Source: Thermoprotei archaeon | GTDB taxonomy: Archaea > Thermoproteota > Thermoprotei > Gearchaeales > WAQG01 | Reading direction: 5' to 3' | DNA length: 64,000 nucleotides | NCBI GenBank assembly: GCA_038881895.1 | Contig: JAVZOV010000001.1 | Coordinates: 496,001 to 560,000, forward strand | Part shown: piece after piece, positions 51,739 through 60,839 of the stretch | How the letters are laid out: each line of letters starts with the position of its first letter | How positions within the stretch are numbered: the stretch's first letter is position 1 | Made by a program: the position numbers and the translations under genes | The notes under the pieces: generated by a model | The model's input: the letters and a program-made list of their open reading frames with translations, nothing else | Database searches by the model: none | What the model was told of the DNA's origin: nothing

Positions 51739-52437
51739 ATGAAACATAAACTTTTAACGATAAATATAAAACCGGAGAAGGTTTCTCTAGCATATCAGTT
51801 AGAAAAATATGATACTAAAGCTAGGCTACTTGGTTGTAAGCTTGTTAGAGGTTATAAGGCTCTTCTTATGATAGAAATTATTCATGATGACAATTATAAA
51901 AAATTGATCTCCTCATTAAAGAATGCATTAGGTAAAAGAAATGTCATTGTAGTGAATGAAAATGATTCAAGATCGTTTTTAATAACTACATTGAAGCATC
52001 GTGCTATACATGATGCCGTCAGCAAGTCAAAAACTTTCTGTATAACTTGTCCTTTTATAACACCGTCAAGACCTGACGGTTATGTATCGTGGACTGTGTT
52101 AGTACCTTCATCAGAATCAGCAAAGAATTTTATTAAAATTCTTGAGCAAAGAAATGTTGAGGTAAAGAGTGTTAGCTCAAATAAGATAGCAGTTAACCCA
52201 CTTACTGCAAGAGAATTTGAAATTTTAAGAACAGCTTATAATTTAGGATACTATGATTATCCAAGATTAATTAGTTTTAACGAATTAGCTAAAAAGTTAG
52301 GTATTGTCCCATCCACGCTTTCAGAAGAACTGCGGAAAGCTGAAAAAAAGGTTATAACAATCTATATGAGAAATCTCCTTAAACCTCTTTCAATTACCTC
52401 ATTCCATGAAAATAGGTTTACAACCTCAGCATACTGA
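51739..52437 (+). CDS. HTH_10 (bacterio-opsin activator-type) regulator
   Basis: A 232-residue regulator. The C-terminal region NPLTAREFEILRTAYNLGYYDYPRLISFNELAKKLGIVPSTLSEELRKAEKKVI matches the archaeal HTH_10 domain (L-T-x-x-Q-x-x-x-L-x-x-A-Y-x-x-G-Y-x-x-x-P-R). The N-terminal 150 residues form an alpha/beta sensor with two Cys (FCITCPF) that could bind metal, heme or sense redox. The ATG at 51739 was preferred over a TTG at 51718. It is divergent from the oxidase-like operon across a perfect palindrome, so control of that operon, and of itself, is likely. Confidence 0.85.
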   Translation: MKHKLLTINIKPEKVSLAYQLEKYDTKARLLGCKLVRGYKALLMIEIIHDDNYKKLISSLKNALGKRNVIVVNENDSRSFLITTLKHRAIHDAVSKSKTFCITCPFITPSRPDGYVSWTVLVPSSESAKNFIKILEQRNVEVKSVSSNKIAVNPLTAREFEILRTAYNLGYYDYPRLISFNELAKKLGIVPSTLSEELRKAEKKVITIYMRNLLKPLSITSFHENRFTTSAY

Positions 52438-52693
52438 AAAAGCTTTCGAGAGATCAAGAACCATTCTTTAACGGTGTTACTATTATAAGATATGCTTCGT
52501 ATTTTGTAATCAATTAATACTTCATCATACATGGTTTTTTGCTTTTTATATTCTTTTGATTACCTCAACGCACTAAAGGGCAAAATCTTCATACGTAAAT
52601 ACTTATCATACAAAAATGTATTCATGGTAGGATTTCATGAAGTCCATAACATTAATTTAAACATTTCTAACTATAGTTGGGTCGTCAAGAAAA

Positions 52694-52706
52694 CTTTATA
52701 TATTAA
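52694..52706 (+). promoter_or_regulatory. TATA box for the acyl-CoA synthetase gene
   Basis: CTTTATATATTAA is centred about 25 bases before the GTG at 52725, which suits a leaderless start there. GGGTGAT four bases before a TTG at 52734 offers a second start. Confidence 0.45.
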
Positions 52707-52724
52707 ATATTCAATATACTTAGG

Positions 52725-54503
52725 GTGATAGTTTTGCAAAGTTATGGATTAAGTATTGTTTACAAAGAGTTTATAGATTTGATAAAAATACCGAATAATC
52801 AAGAGAAAGAAGCAAAAATGCGAGCATTCTTCACTAAATTAAACGATATGAAATTGCCTGATTATTTTAACTGGGAGTGGGAAATATTTGAGGGTATTCA
52901 TGTAAGGGAATATGGACAAAGAGTAGGATTACATTGGGTCAACTTAGATACACAAGAGGAAAGAAAATATTCTTACAGTGATTTATCTAATGAAACTAAT
53001 AAGCTCATTAATTATTTGAGGGGTAACGGATTAAGCAAAGGAGATTCTCTTTATATGATGATGCCTCTTATACCTGAATTATGGGTTACGTTCTTAGCTG
53101 TTATAAAGGCTGGATTTGTGGGTGTCCCAATAGCTACAACACTTACTTTGGCAGATTTAATCTACAGGTTTAATGCGTATCCACCAAAAGCTATAATAGC
53201 GGATGAACAATCAGTAAAATTAATAGATGAGAGCATAGAGAAGACTGGAATAAAACCTGTTGTTAAACTGGTTATTGGAGAAAAAAGTGGTTGGGAAAGT
53301 TATGAATCTATTAAAAGTGAATCAACTAGAGCGGAGCCTGCAATGACAAGAAATGATGATCCTATATTTTTATATTTTACGAGTGGAACAACAGGTATGC
53401 CAAAGAGAGTTATTCATACTGCAACTAGTTATCCTGTAGGGCATCTCAGTACTGCTATGATAATAAATGTTCAACCTGGGGGGGTTCATAATAATTTAAG
53501 TGCTCCGGGATGGGCTAAGTATGCATGGAGTTCTTTCTTTGCACCGTTCAATGTTGGGGCCACTGTAACAGGATTTTATTATTCAGGACGACTTGAACCT
53601 GATAAATATCTTCATGCCATAGAAGAGTTAAAAGTATCAACTTTTTGTGCTCCACCCACAGCTTGGAGAGCTTTCTTAAAAAGTGGTATGAAAAAATTTA
53701 ATTTTGATTATCTTTATGATGCTGTCTCTGCAGGTGAACCCTTAGGAATTGGAGTTTATAAAAAAGTTTTAGAAGAAGCTAAATTAGAAGTAAGAGATTT
53801 TTATGGTCAAACTGAGACTACTGCAATGATAGGTAATCCTCCATGGTTTAGGGGTAATAAAATAAAGCCAGGCTCCATAGGTATACCAACTTTTATGTAT
53901 AATATGATACTATTGGATGATAACGGGAATGAGATAACAAAGCCTGGAGAGATAGGTCATATAGCCGTTAAATTAACTCCCTGGAGACCATTAGGTTTAC
54001 TCAAAAGTTACATGGAAAAAGAAAAGAACGAAGAAGTATTCAGAAATGAATATTATCTAACAGGTGATAAAGCGTTCTTTGATGAAGATGGATATTGGTG
54101 GTTTGTGGGTAGGAGTGATGATGTGATTAAGACTAGTGATTACAGAGTAGGACCAACAGAAATAGAGAGTGTACTTATCCAACATCCTGCTATAGCAGAA
54201 ATTGCAGTAGTAGCCAGCCCGCATCCAGAAAGATACCAAATCGTTAAAGCATTCGTAGTCCTAAAACCTGGATACGAACCATCAAAAGAATTAGCACTGA
54301 ACATATTTATGTATGCGAAGAAAACATTGCCATATTATAAAGTACCTAGAATAATAGAATTTGTTAATGACCTCCCTAAAACAATAAGCGGCAAAATTCT
54401 AAGACGAGAACTTCGAAAAATGGAGGAGGAGAAGAAATCCAAAGGTATTAAAGAAATTTACGAGTACTTTTATGATGAGTTCCCGGAACTTAAAAAAACC
54501 TAG
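52725..54503 (+). CDS. AMP-forming acyl-CoA synthetase
   Basis: A 592-residue ANL-superfamily enzyme. It has the P-loop YFTSGTTGMPKRVIHT, DFYGQTETTAM, YLTGDKAFFDEDGYWWFVGRSDDVIKTSDYRVGPTEIE (hinge and ribose binding), and the C-terminal catalytic Lys in LPKTISGKILRREL. It activates an acetate-like or medium-chain acid to acyl-CoA through an acyl-AMP. WSSFFAPFNVGATV and the length fit the acetyl/propionyl or medium-chain group. It sits alone after the HTH_10 gene and ends with a 4-base overlap into the convergent small gene. Confidence 0.9.
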   Translation: MIVLQSYGLSIVYKEFIDLIKIPNNQEKEAKMRAFFTKLNDMKLPDYFNWEWEIFEGIHVREYGQRVGLHWVNLDTQEERKYSYSDLSNETNKLINYLRGNGLSKGDSLYMMMPLIPELWVTFLAVIKAGFVGVPIATTLTLADLIYRFNAYPPKAIIADEQSVKLIDESIEKTGIKPVVKLVIGEKSGWESYESIKSESTRAEPAMTRNDDPIFLYFTSGTTGMPKRVIHTATSYPVGHLSTAMIINVQPGGVHNNLSAPGWAKYAWSSFFAPFNVGATVTGFYYSGRLEPDKYLHAIEELKVSTFCAPPTAWRAFLKSGMKKFNFDYLYDAVSAGEPLGIGVYKKVLEEAKLEVRDFYGQTETTAMIGNPPWFRGNKIKPGSIGIPTFMYNMILLDDNGNEITKPGEIGHIAVKLTPWRPLGLLKSYMEKEKNEEVFRNEYYLTGDKAFFDEDGYWWFVGRSDDVIKTSDYRVGPTEIESVLIQHPAIAEIAVVASPHPERYQIVKAFVVLKPGYEPSKELALNIFMYAKKTLPYYKVPRIIEFVNDLPKTISGKILRRELRKMEEEKKSKGIKEIYEYFYDEFPELKKT

Positions 54504-54802
54504 TCTTTCTCCACATCATCTTGATATTTTACATAACCTAAGGATTTTGCTTTATAAAAATTTTCAAGAGCTTTTATAGGATTATCAGAATGTATAAGTA
54601 TTATCTCAATATACTTTGTTCCGGCATTCCCTAAAAATTCTGCAATAAAAGACCCATCATTAATATAAGTCGCATTCAAAAATACTGACCTGATAGGTAT
54701 CCCTAGATCCTTCACAGTATATTTTATTAAATTGAGTACAACATTTTTATCCCTATCCCACATACTCAATAGTGATGATAAGGTTACATCAAGCTGTAAC
54801 AT
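54500..54802 (-). CDS. Hypothetical 100-residue protein
   Basis: I do not recognise it. From the ATG at 54802 it encodes LQLDVTLSSLLSMWDRDKNVVLNLIKYTVKDLG, then strands (SVFLNATYINDGSFIAEFLGNAGTKYIEIILI) and a helix NPIKALENFYKAKSLGY. The alternation is that of a small alpha/beta protein. The frame extends upstream to 54841 with a hydrophobic stretch. Its stop overlaps the acyl-CoA synthetase stop by 4 bases, convergently. Moderate evidence from composition only. Confidence 0.5.
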   Translation of the reverse strand: MLQLDVTLSSLLSMWDRDKNVVLNLIKYTVKDLGIPIRSVFLNATYINDGSFIAEFLGNAGTKYIEIILIHSDNPIKALENFYKAKSLGYVKYQDDVEKD

Positions 54803-54984
54803 GACTCCAAATAAATACAGGTAAACCATTACCCTCACCATAATGTATTCAACCTAAATGTAAATAAACAAATCAATAAAAAAAGTAACAAAGATTAAGC
54901 AATTACACAATATTAAATAGTCATTAATGTATAAACATCCATTCATCATTCTTTATCACAATTCAATTGCTATTCTTTACAGCA

Positions 54985-55175
54985 TAAAGCTAAAAACCCT
55001 TGTTCCCAGTCTATTTCAACATTTGAATATCCTATGGTAGAATCAGGAGCTATCTGCAAAGACCACATTATCAGCCTACTAATACCTCTAAGGAAGTATC
55101 ATCAAGAGCTTACTAAACTAATCAACAATTTGCTCGGGACTAAAACTCTAGGATTTCTTATCGAGAACAGATAAA
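54985..55175 (-). pseudogene. Degenerate TnpB-derived relic (copy 2)
   Basis: Shared with the relic at 56240-56530: GCTAAAAACC near 54989, GAGCTAT at 55047, CAACAATTT at 55122, ACTAAAACTCTAGG at 55139 and TTATCGAGAA at its end. Spacing between GAGCTAT and ACTAAA is about 93 bases here against 99 there. About 90-130 bases between the first and second blocks are deleted. No coding frame survives. The rest of the 54803-55252 gap shows no gene. Confidence 0.5.
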
Positions 55176-55252
55176 CGACGTGACAAAGTAGATGAACGCA
55201 TCTTTAGTATTAAAAATCTTTTAATCGTAATTTAAGTATTTTAATAAGGAGT

Positions 55253-56122
55253 TTATTGTTGTTCCCTATATAGCGTTGTGATTATAATACCTAGCACGAC
55301 TATTATTCCTCCTATCACAGTTGATATCGTCGGTATTTCATTAAAGATAATTATAGCCAATACGCTAGCACCAACAGGTTCCCCTAGAATACTTACACTT
55401 ACTATTGATGCTTTCAGGTATTTCAAGGCATAATTATAGGAATTGTGCCCAAGTCCTGATGGTATTAATGCTAATGCTAAAAATATTAGCATTTCATGCA
55501 ATGACGAGACCATTACATTATTCATTAAAAATAATGCTATAATGAAAAGTGTTATAGATGCTATCCCATATACCGTAAACGTATATGACACCAAATCTAC
55601 TTTTCTCCTTAGTTTTCTTCCCACTACTAGATAAATAGACAAGAAAAATGCACTTAATAGAGCTAATAAATCACCATAAAGATTATTCATATCTTTGATT
55701 GCTACTGAGCCGCTTATTATTATCACAGCTCCGATTAGAGAAATGATAATACCCAATAGTTCTCTGAGTTTGGTTTGTTCCTTAAACAGTACATAAGATA
55801 TTATTACCACAAATATTGGTGAAGAATCTGTTAGAATTGTACTTGCTGCTATTGTTGTGTAAAATAGTGACATAGTCCATGCTCCAAAATGTGCGCCAAG
55901 CGCTACTCCTGATAATATTATCAAAATAAAGATTTCTTTTTTAGAAAGAATTTTAATGTTCTTTAAATTGTTAATACTCAATAAACCCATGAGAACACTC
56001 GCAAAAAGCATCCTATAAGCTGCTATAACCAACGCAGGTGAACTACTTAATCTTACAAAAATGCTTGCAGTAGATACAGCAATAATCCCTACGAACAGTG
56101 CTATCTTCGGATTTACACTCAC
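55253..56122 (-). CDS. EamA/DMT-family membrane transporter
   Basis: The 289 residues form ten helices in two EamA halves. The first half ends with TIAASTILTDSSPIFVVIISYVLFKEQTKLRELLG and the second with ASIVSVSILGEPVGASVLAIIIFNEIPTISTVIGG, the diagnostic P-x-x-x-x-x-x-x-x-x-x-x-x-x-E positions. Substrate is unknown (amino acids or metabolites). It is only distantly similar to the EamA protein at 648-1514. The start at 56122 places KIALFVGIIAVSTASIFVRLSSSPALVIAAYR as the first helix, as usual. It is flanked on both sides by TnpB relics. Confidence 0.88.
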   Translation of the reverse strand: MSVNPKIALFVGIIAVSTASIFVRLSSSPALVIAAYRMLFASVLMGLLSINNLKNIKILSKKEIFILIILSGVALGAHFGAWTMSLFYTTIAASTILTDSSPIFVVIISYVLFKEQTKLRELLGIIISLIGAVIIISGSVAIKDMNNLYGDLLALLSAFFLSIYLVVGRKLRRKVDLVSYTFTVYGIASITLFIIALFLMNNVMVSSLHEMLIFLALALIPSGLGHNSYNYALKYLKASIVSVSILGEPVGASVLAIIIFNEIPTISTVIGGIIVVLGIIITTLYREQQ

Positions 56123-56239
56123 GACTATAGAACTAAAAATAAAAATACAAAAACTCTTCGTTATTCTACTCTAAACTAATTTCTCACTTTCTTGAAAGAA
56201 ACATGAGGAAATCACGCTTTTCATTAAATACACTAAACC

Positions 56240-56530
56240 TTAAGAATTGACACTCTCCACGGCTAAAGCCGGGAGATTCTTGCTTCCAAGGTTTTCATCG
56301 GCTCTGTTTTTCATTGCCCTTCTAGGCTCCCACATCATCCCATCCCACCTTAGAGGCGAGGGGTGTGCCACCACCCCGTTAACCTCGCCTCCGTGGAGGC
56401 GAGCTATGTTCAACACGCCTACGGCATCCCTTCGGTAGCTCCGCACAAATCGATGGATCTGTCGAAGCACATAAACATATCAACAATTTCATCCCAGAAC
56501 TAAAGCTCTAAGCTTTCCTGTCGAAAAAAT
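56240..56530 (-). pseudogene. TnpB-derived relic with right-end hairpin (copy 1)
   Basis: On the minus strand, YRRDAVGVLNIARLHGGEV is the last part of a TnpB (RDAVGVLNI follows the zinc finger and carries the final catalytic Asp region). It is followed by PSPLRWDGMMWEPRRAM and RADENLGSKNLPALAVES, typical TnpB tails. GGCTAAAGCC at 56261-56270 is the right-end hairpin. Upstream, in place of the zinc finger and RuvC domain, come about 100 bases ending in AAAGCTCTAAGCTTT (a 6-bp palindrome around CTA) and TGTCGAAAA. The catalytic core is absent, so it is a deletion derivative. It is the best-preserved of four copies. Confidence 0.7.
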
Positions 56531-56558
56531 TTAAAAATGTGCAGTCTATATTATTTGT

Positions 56559-57068
56559 ATGATCAGTGTGGGTGTTGCTGCGCATAGTGAAGGTAGTAAT
56601 AAAGAACTAGCAAGGAGGTTTATTAAGAAACTCCCGGATAATGTGCGGATTATTTTAGGTGGATATTGGGGTTTAATGCGTGATGTTGCTGATGCCGCAG
56701 CAGAGAGAGGAATGCAAGTCGTTTTTATCTTACCTAATAATCCAAAGGAAATGCCGCCACGAAATAAGTTTTTCATACCTATTGATACGGGATTAGATTT
56801 TAAAGCACGTAGTACGATTCTTGTTAGGTCGTCGGATATATTAGTTACTCTTGGTGGTGAAATAGGAACTATAATAGAGCTGTTCATGGCCTATTCATAT
56901 GGTAAACCAGTTATTGTGTTAAGGAATTCTGGTTTTTCGACTGATAAGCTCGAAAGAGCGTTTGGCTCTAGTTTTGATAATCGATTAATGGCTTCCATAA
57001 TATATGTTGATACTCCTGAAGAGCTTGCAGAAAAAGCTCTTATGATTATAAATAAAATTAACTATTAG
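56559..57068 (+). CDS. LOG/lysine decarboxylase-like nucleotide-binding protein
   Basis: A 169-residue Rossmann-like protein of the TIGR00725/LOG-like group. It has ISVGVAAHSEGSNKELARR at the N-terminus, LGGYWGLMRDVADAAAERGMQVVFILP, and the P-G-G-x-G-T-x-x-E motif in altered form, VTLGGEIGTIIELFMAYSYGKPVIVL. The Lonely Guy proteins hydrolyse nucleoside 5'-monophosphates to bases; short members of this group have unknown substrates. The last codons overlap the end of the IS607 element's right-end sequence (57067), so the element inserted right at this gene's stop. Confidence 0.8.
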   Translation: MISVGVAAHSEGSNKELARRFIKKLPDNVRIILGGYWGLMRDVADAAAERGMQVVFILPNNPKEMPPRNKFFIPIDTGLDFKARSTILVRSSDILVTLGGEIGTIIELFMAYSYGKPVIVLRNSGFSTDKLERAFGSSFDNRLMASIIYVDTPEELAEKALMIINKINY

Positions 57069-57075
57069 GGTTCTG

Positions 57076-57114
57076 AACTAAATATGGATATGTATGGATT
57101 CCATACTTAGTTCT
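57076..57114 (-). ncRNA. Right-end hairpin, probable 3' part of the TnpB guide RNA
   Basis: Arms GAACTAA (57076-57082) and TTAGTTC (57108-57114) enclose GTATGGA/TCCATAC (57093-57099 and 57101-57107), a nested hairpin over the last codons and stop of tnpB. In TnpB systems the omega RNA is made from this region and its guide is the flank just outside. A diverged copy of this block stands alone at 34318-34361. RNA production is inferred from the family, not seen. Confidence 0.5.
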
Positions 57115-58295
57115 TGAGCCTCATCCCTCTTGTCCTCCTCTGGGTTCATTGGAGGGCTCATCGAGCTCTGCTCCTTTCGGGGGGAACCCATGAATCCCCA
57201 CATCCTAAGGAACGTTTTCCAAATGTTTATTGATGCATTCCTCTGCCTATCGATTATAAAACCACATTTTGGGCACTTGAAGACTGCTCCCCTTAGGTCT
57301 TTATTATAGTACCCGCATTTGGAGCAGGTTTTTGATGTACCATAAGCCTTAACAAATACTGTCGTGTGTCCATTCCATGCAGACTTATAATCTACGTACT
57401 TTTGGAGCTTTATATAGTCGTGCTTGCTGTTCTGCCTATTCATACTTCTACTCTTCGTCCTAGCCACCCTCTCCTTGAAGTTCGTCAAGTCCTCGAAGAT
57501 ATTTGTCCTGTTGGATAGCTGCTTAGCCAGCTTGTGTAATACATCGTTAACCCTGTTTTTCTCCCTTGAACCGTACTTCTTCAGGAGCTTCTTCCTCGTT
57601 TTTCCGTGTAGCTTCTGGATGACCCTTCTCTTCAGCTCGTACGTTCTATGAATTGTGTAGATTTCCTTCAGGCTTATCGAATAGTGGTCTTCACCATCAA
57701 AGCCGTCCAAAGTTAAGAGGTTCGTGTCCCATGCTATTGGGTCTTTAATCTTTAGCTCCACCTCTCTTCTAACAGTAACTATGAACCTGTCCTGTTTAAG
57801 TATGAGTTCGCCGAGCTCCAATCCCCTTATCCTATCCCAACACCACGCCTTCCTCAAATCTATGGTTATACTCTCTTTGTAAGGTCTTACCGAAATCCTG
57901 AGAACCCCATCCCTGTAACTGTAGAGGGTTTCCTTAACTCTAACGAACTTCCTCTTCAACTCAGGCTTTCTTCTTCCGGCCCGCCCACGAAGGTACCTCT
58001 TCCTCCACGATTCAAGTACGGAATAGGCCTGTTTTATCGCGGAGTCCACGTAATGCTTAGAGTAAACCCATCCTCTGAGGTGCTTGTCTCTAAGCTTTTT
58101 CCTAAAAGCCTTATCTTTCCTCAGAAACGGTATAAGCCTCTTCCCATTCCTATTCCATGCAATGTTCCTCCATAAATCTTCCAAGATAGCGTTTAAGACG
58201 CTCATGTAGTCCTCTATGAGCTCGTTCACCTCAAGATCATGCGGTATCGAGTATGCTTTAACCAACAAGGTTCCTGACACCTTCAACAACCTCAT
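57078..58295 (-). CDS. tnpB: TnpB RNA-guided nuclease of the IS607 element
   Basis: The 405-residue TnpB is complete. The RuvC residues are Asp 190 ([11 protein letters not shown]), Glu 268 (NIFEDLTNF) and Asp 349 ([14 protein letters not shown]). The zinc finger has CSKCG (324, 327) and CPKCG (341, 344). The N-terminal 180 residues hold the wedge/REC-like part with the basic [17 protein letters not shown]. All catalytic residues are present, so it should be active as an RNA-guided DNA endonuclease that helps retain the element. The ATG at 58295 overlaps the end of tnpA by 38 bases in another frame. Confidence 0.92.
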   Translation of the reverse strand: MRLLKVSGTLLVKAYSIPHDLEVNELIEDYMSVLNAILEDLWRNIAWNRNGKRLIPFLRKDKAFRKKLRDKHLRGWVYSKHYVDSAIKQAYSVLESWRKRYLRGRAGRRKPELKRKFVRVKETLYSYRDGVLRISVRPYKESITIDLRKAWCWDRIRGLELGELILKQDRFIVTVRREVELKIKDPIAWDTNLLTLDGFDGEDHYSISLKEIYTIHRTYELKRRVIQKLHGKTRKKLLKKYGSREKNRVNDVLHKLAKQLSNRTNIFEDLTNFKERVARTKSRSMNRQNSKHDYIKLQKYVDYKSAWNGHTTVFVKAYGTSKTCSKCGYYNKDLRGAVFKCPKCGFIIDRQRNASINIWKTFLRMWGFMGSPRKEQSSMSPPMNPEEDKRDEAQELSMESIHIHI

Positions 58296-58866
58296 TATAC
58301 TTATGGCTTCTCATTCCGTAGAGCTTTCCAGCGAAATGAGCAACTATGGTGATTAAGTCTTCCACAAGCTCTTCATGAGGAGTCTTCTTTTCATGGTTTA
58401 TCACTTCTATTTCTGTTCCGAAAACCGAGAACATCTTTCTGAGTGTTTCAAAACCAAACCTCGTGAGCCTGTCTTCGTAAGCGATTATCAGCTTGGATAT
58501 TTTCCTTTCTGAAACTATGTCTAAGAGCTTCAGGAATTTTTTTCTGTTTTCGTTAAGCCCAGAACCAACATCCGTTAAAACTTGAATTTCACCGTAACCT
58601 TTCTCCTTAGCGTAGCTTGAAATGAGCTGTTTCTGCCTTTCAAGGTCATCCTTTTGTGTTGGAGATGAAACCCTTGCATACCCTACAATAATTCTTTCCT
58701 CTCTTAAACCAAGGATGCGTTTTATTTCGCTCTCGGGGATCCTCCTACGTCCTCCAAGTGTTCTAACACACCTAATCTTGCCCTGCCTATCCCATTGCTG
58801 AATAGTCCAGGTGGTGACTCCAAGAAGCTTCTTCGCCTCTTTGATTGTATAGAGCTTTTCAGACAT
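58258..58866 (-). CDS. tnpA: IS607 TnpA serine transposase
   Basis: A 202-residue serine recombinase of the IS607 type with its DNA-binding domain first: a MerR-like helix-turn-helix [27 protein letters not shown]. The catalytic domain follows, with [10 protein letters not shown] (nucleophile Ser 67, Arg 65) and the D-R-x-x-R motif in [13 protein letters not shown]. All active-site residues are present. The ATG at 58866 directly precedes the HTH; the frame opens 12 codons further up. It overlaps tnpB, the usual IS607 layout, and moves the element through a circular intermediate. Confidence 0.92.
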   Translation of the reverse strand: MSEKLYTIKEAKKLLGVTTWTIQQWDRQGKIRCVRTLGGRRRIPESEIKRILGLREERIIVGYARVSSPTQKDDLERQKQLISSYAKEKGYGEIQVLTDVGSGLNENRKKFLKLLDIVSERKISKLIIAYEDRLTRFGFETLRKMFSVFGTEIEVINHEKKTPHEELVEDLITIVAHFAGKLYGMRSHKYNEVVEGVRNLVG

Positions 58867-58946
58867 CAATATTCTCCTATATCTACCAATATTTAAACAC
58901 ATCTATTCTGAAACCGCTGAAAGAGGCAAGTCGTAGAGGAGAAAAG

Positions 58947-59966
58947 TTAAGGTTTTATTGTTTTTAAACCGTTTCCAGTGATGTGTAGTACTACATTTTC
59001 GTCCTTTATTTTCATCTTTTTGTAGGCAGCATATACGGTTGCTGAGCTATATTCAACTAAGATTCCGTTTTTTGCTAGTTCTCTATGCGCATCTATTATT
59101 TCTTCATCGTTAACAACTATGCATTCGCCTGTTTCCTTAAGGATTTTGACCATCTCGTTAAGTAGATATGGCTGAGTGCTAATCAGTGCATCGGCTATTG
59201 ATGTGATTTTTGTGGGTGGCGTATAGTTGATTTCTTTAATTTTTGCGCAAACTGGCATAACTTGTTCAGTTTGAACTGAGATTATTTTTGGCATTATTTC
59301 GATTATTCCATTATTTAATAAATGCTTAAACCCCTCATAAACACCGAGGAGTAGAGTTCCAGCCGACGTAGGTATAAAGAAATAATCAGGAACATTCCAA
59401 CCCAAATCTCTAACAATTTCATAAGCAAGCGACCTTATTCCATCCCTAAAATGGGGTTGTAAAATATGTGAAGCATAGTACGCACCTGAGAGTTCGGCAG
59501 CTTTTGCAACGTCTTCCCTACTACCTTTAACTTTAATAATTTTTGCACCATAAAGTTCGATTTGTTTAGCCTTAACACCAACTACATTTTCCGGAACATA
59601 AATTTCAACCTCAATGCCTGCAGCAGCACTATAGGCAGCTATTGATGCCCCTGCATTACCTGAAGAGTCCTCGCTTATTCTTTTAACACCTCTCTGCTTT
59701 AAATAAGAGATGAGTGTAACAGCCCCCCTATCTTTATACGATCCTGTCGGATTTAAAGAGTCAAGTTTGAACCAAACGTTATTCTTTTTTATCATAGGAG
59801 TATTAAATTCACCAAGAGTTATCCATTCCTTTATGTAAGGAAAGTTTGCTCTCAAATTATCTTTCACAAAAGGAAAATCAACTACCACTTTAAATGGACC
59901 ACCACACTTTTTACACCTCAATTCTAAATCTTCTCTTACATAGCCGCACCTCATGCATATTTCCAT
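58947..59966 (-). CDS. thrC: Threonine synthase
   Basis: A 339-residue PLP-dependent enzyme that makes threonine from O-phosphohomoserine. An N-terminal zinc ribbon (Cys 5, 8, 18, 21: CMRCG and CKKCG) precedes the PLP-lysine motif [12 protein letters not shown] (Lys 78). Then come [20 protein letters not shown], and [17 protein letters not shown] for phosphate binding. It is shorter than classical archaeal threonine synthase (about 390), so a related threonine/serine dehydratase-like or cysteate synthase-type activity is possible. Monocistronic; its stop lies close to the IS607 left end. Confidence 0.8.
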   Translation of the reverse strand: MEICMRCGYVREDLELRCKKCGGPFKVVVDFPFVKDNLRANFPYIKEWITLGEFNTPMIKKNNVWFKLDSLNPTGSYKDRGAVTLISYLKQRGVKRISEDSSGNAGASIAAYSAAAGIEVEIYVPENVVGVKAKQIELYGAKIIKVKGSREDVAKAAELSGAYYASHILQPHFRDGIRSLAYEIVRDLGWNVPDYFFIPTSAGTLLLGVYEGFKHLLNNGIIEIMPKIISVQTEQVMPVCAKIKEINYTPPTKITSIADALISTQPYLLNEMVKILKETGECIVVNDEEIIDAHRELAKNGILVEYSSATVYAAYKKMKIKDENVVLHITGNGLKTIKP

Positions 59967-60120
59967 GATTTATATATTCCCTACACTCTTATTTATATCT
60001 CCTCACAAATACTCATGAAACCTGAAAGCTTGGAGGCAAATTTTGCATTAATGGTTTTATGATATTTTTATTTCTGTATTTTTTGATAAATTTATTTAGT
60101 TTGGAGTTTTAAATATTCTG

Positions 60121-60732
60121 GTGATTGTTTTGGTTAGTGTAGAAGTGCCTGAGATTCGTATTGTTGATAGTGTGAATGTAGATAGTACTAGAGCTGCTGT
60201 TATTGTTATCGATATGCAGAATGATTTTGTTGATCCTAAAGGAAAATTATCGGTTCCTACTGCTCTAAAAACAGTGCAGAATATTAAAAGGCTTATTGAA
60301 AATGCTAGGAACCATAATGTTCCTATCATATATACGCAAGATTGGCATATGAAGGATGATCCGGAATTTAGGATCTGGGGTGAGCATGCAGTTGCTAATA
60401 CTTGGGGTGCTGAAATTATCGATGAACTGAAACCTCATGAAAACGACATTGTTGTCAAAAAATTAAGATATGATGCATTTTATGGTACGCATCTTGAACA
60501 CATCATTTCTAGAGTTCTTAAAAGGGACACTCTTACAATAGTCGGCACTGTAGCCAACATATGCGTTCTACATACTGCAGGTAGTGCGGCGCTGAGATGG
60601 TTTGATGTTATAGTTCCAGTTGACGGAATATCAGCTCTCACAGAATTTGATCTGCATTCTGCGCTCAGGCAGATAGACTTTTTATATAAAGGTAAGATTA
60701 TAAAAAGTACCGATAAAATCACTTTCATTTAA
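60121..60732 (+). CDS. Isochorismatase/nicotinamidase-like cysteine hydrolase
   Basis: A 203-residue protein with the family triad: Asp in AVIVIDMQNDFVDPKG, Lys in DIVVKKLRYDAFYGT, and Cys in IVGTVANICVLHTAGSAALR. YTQDWHMKDDPEFRIWGEHAV supplies the metal-binding Asp and His residues typical of nicotinamidases. The protein may hydrolyse nicotinamide to nicotinate for NAD salvage, or cleave another amide. The start is a GTG at 60121; a TTG at 60130 is possible. It stands alone, upstream of HAL by 107 bases on the same strand. Confidence 0.85.
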   Translation: MIVLVSVEVPEIRIVDSVNVDSTRAAVIVIDMQNDFVDPKGKLSVPTALKTVQNIKRLIENARNHNVPIIYTQDWHMKDDPEFRIWGEHAVANTWGAEIIDELKPHENDIVVKKLRYDAFYGTHLEHIISRVLKRDTLTIVGTVANICVLHTAGSAALRWFDVIVPVDGISALTEFDLHSALRQIDFLYKGKIIKSTDKITFI

Positions 60733-60839
60733 AGCTTAAACAAAGAATGTTGCCTACCGTGTTTTCGCAATACTTTTATGTTAAACTAAATTGTATCAAG
60801 ACAGATAATCTTTTTAGTTTTGCCCAATATTTTTAAAGC

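Larger units (their letters stand above)
57067..58930 (-). mobile_element. IS607-family insertion sequence, apparently intact
   Basis: The element carries tnpA (serine transposase) and tnpB in overlapping frames on the minus strand, both full length. The right end is a nested hairpin at 57076-57114; the left end is estimated near 58930, ahead of CTGAAAGAG at 58918-58926. IS607 elements lack terminal inverted repeats and target duplications, so exact ends cannot be fixed from one copy. Its base composition is higher in G+C than the flanks. It sits between the LOG-like gene and threonine synthase. Confidence 0.8.

Noticed and set aside
52531-52728. 65-codon plus-strand frame before the acyl-CoA synthetase
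   Set aside because: It covers the synthetase promoter and has a low-complexity aromatic/Lys composition; no start signal.
56240-56470. 76-codon minus-strand frame as an independent small gene
   Set aside because: Its text is the tail of a TnpB with no catalytic core; it is described as part of a relic.
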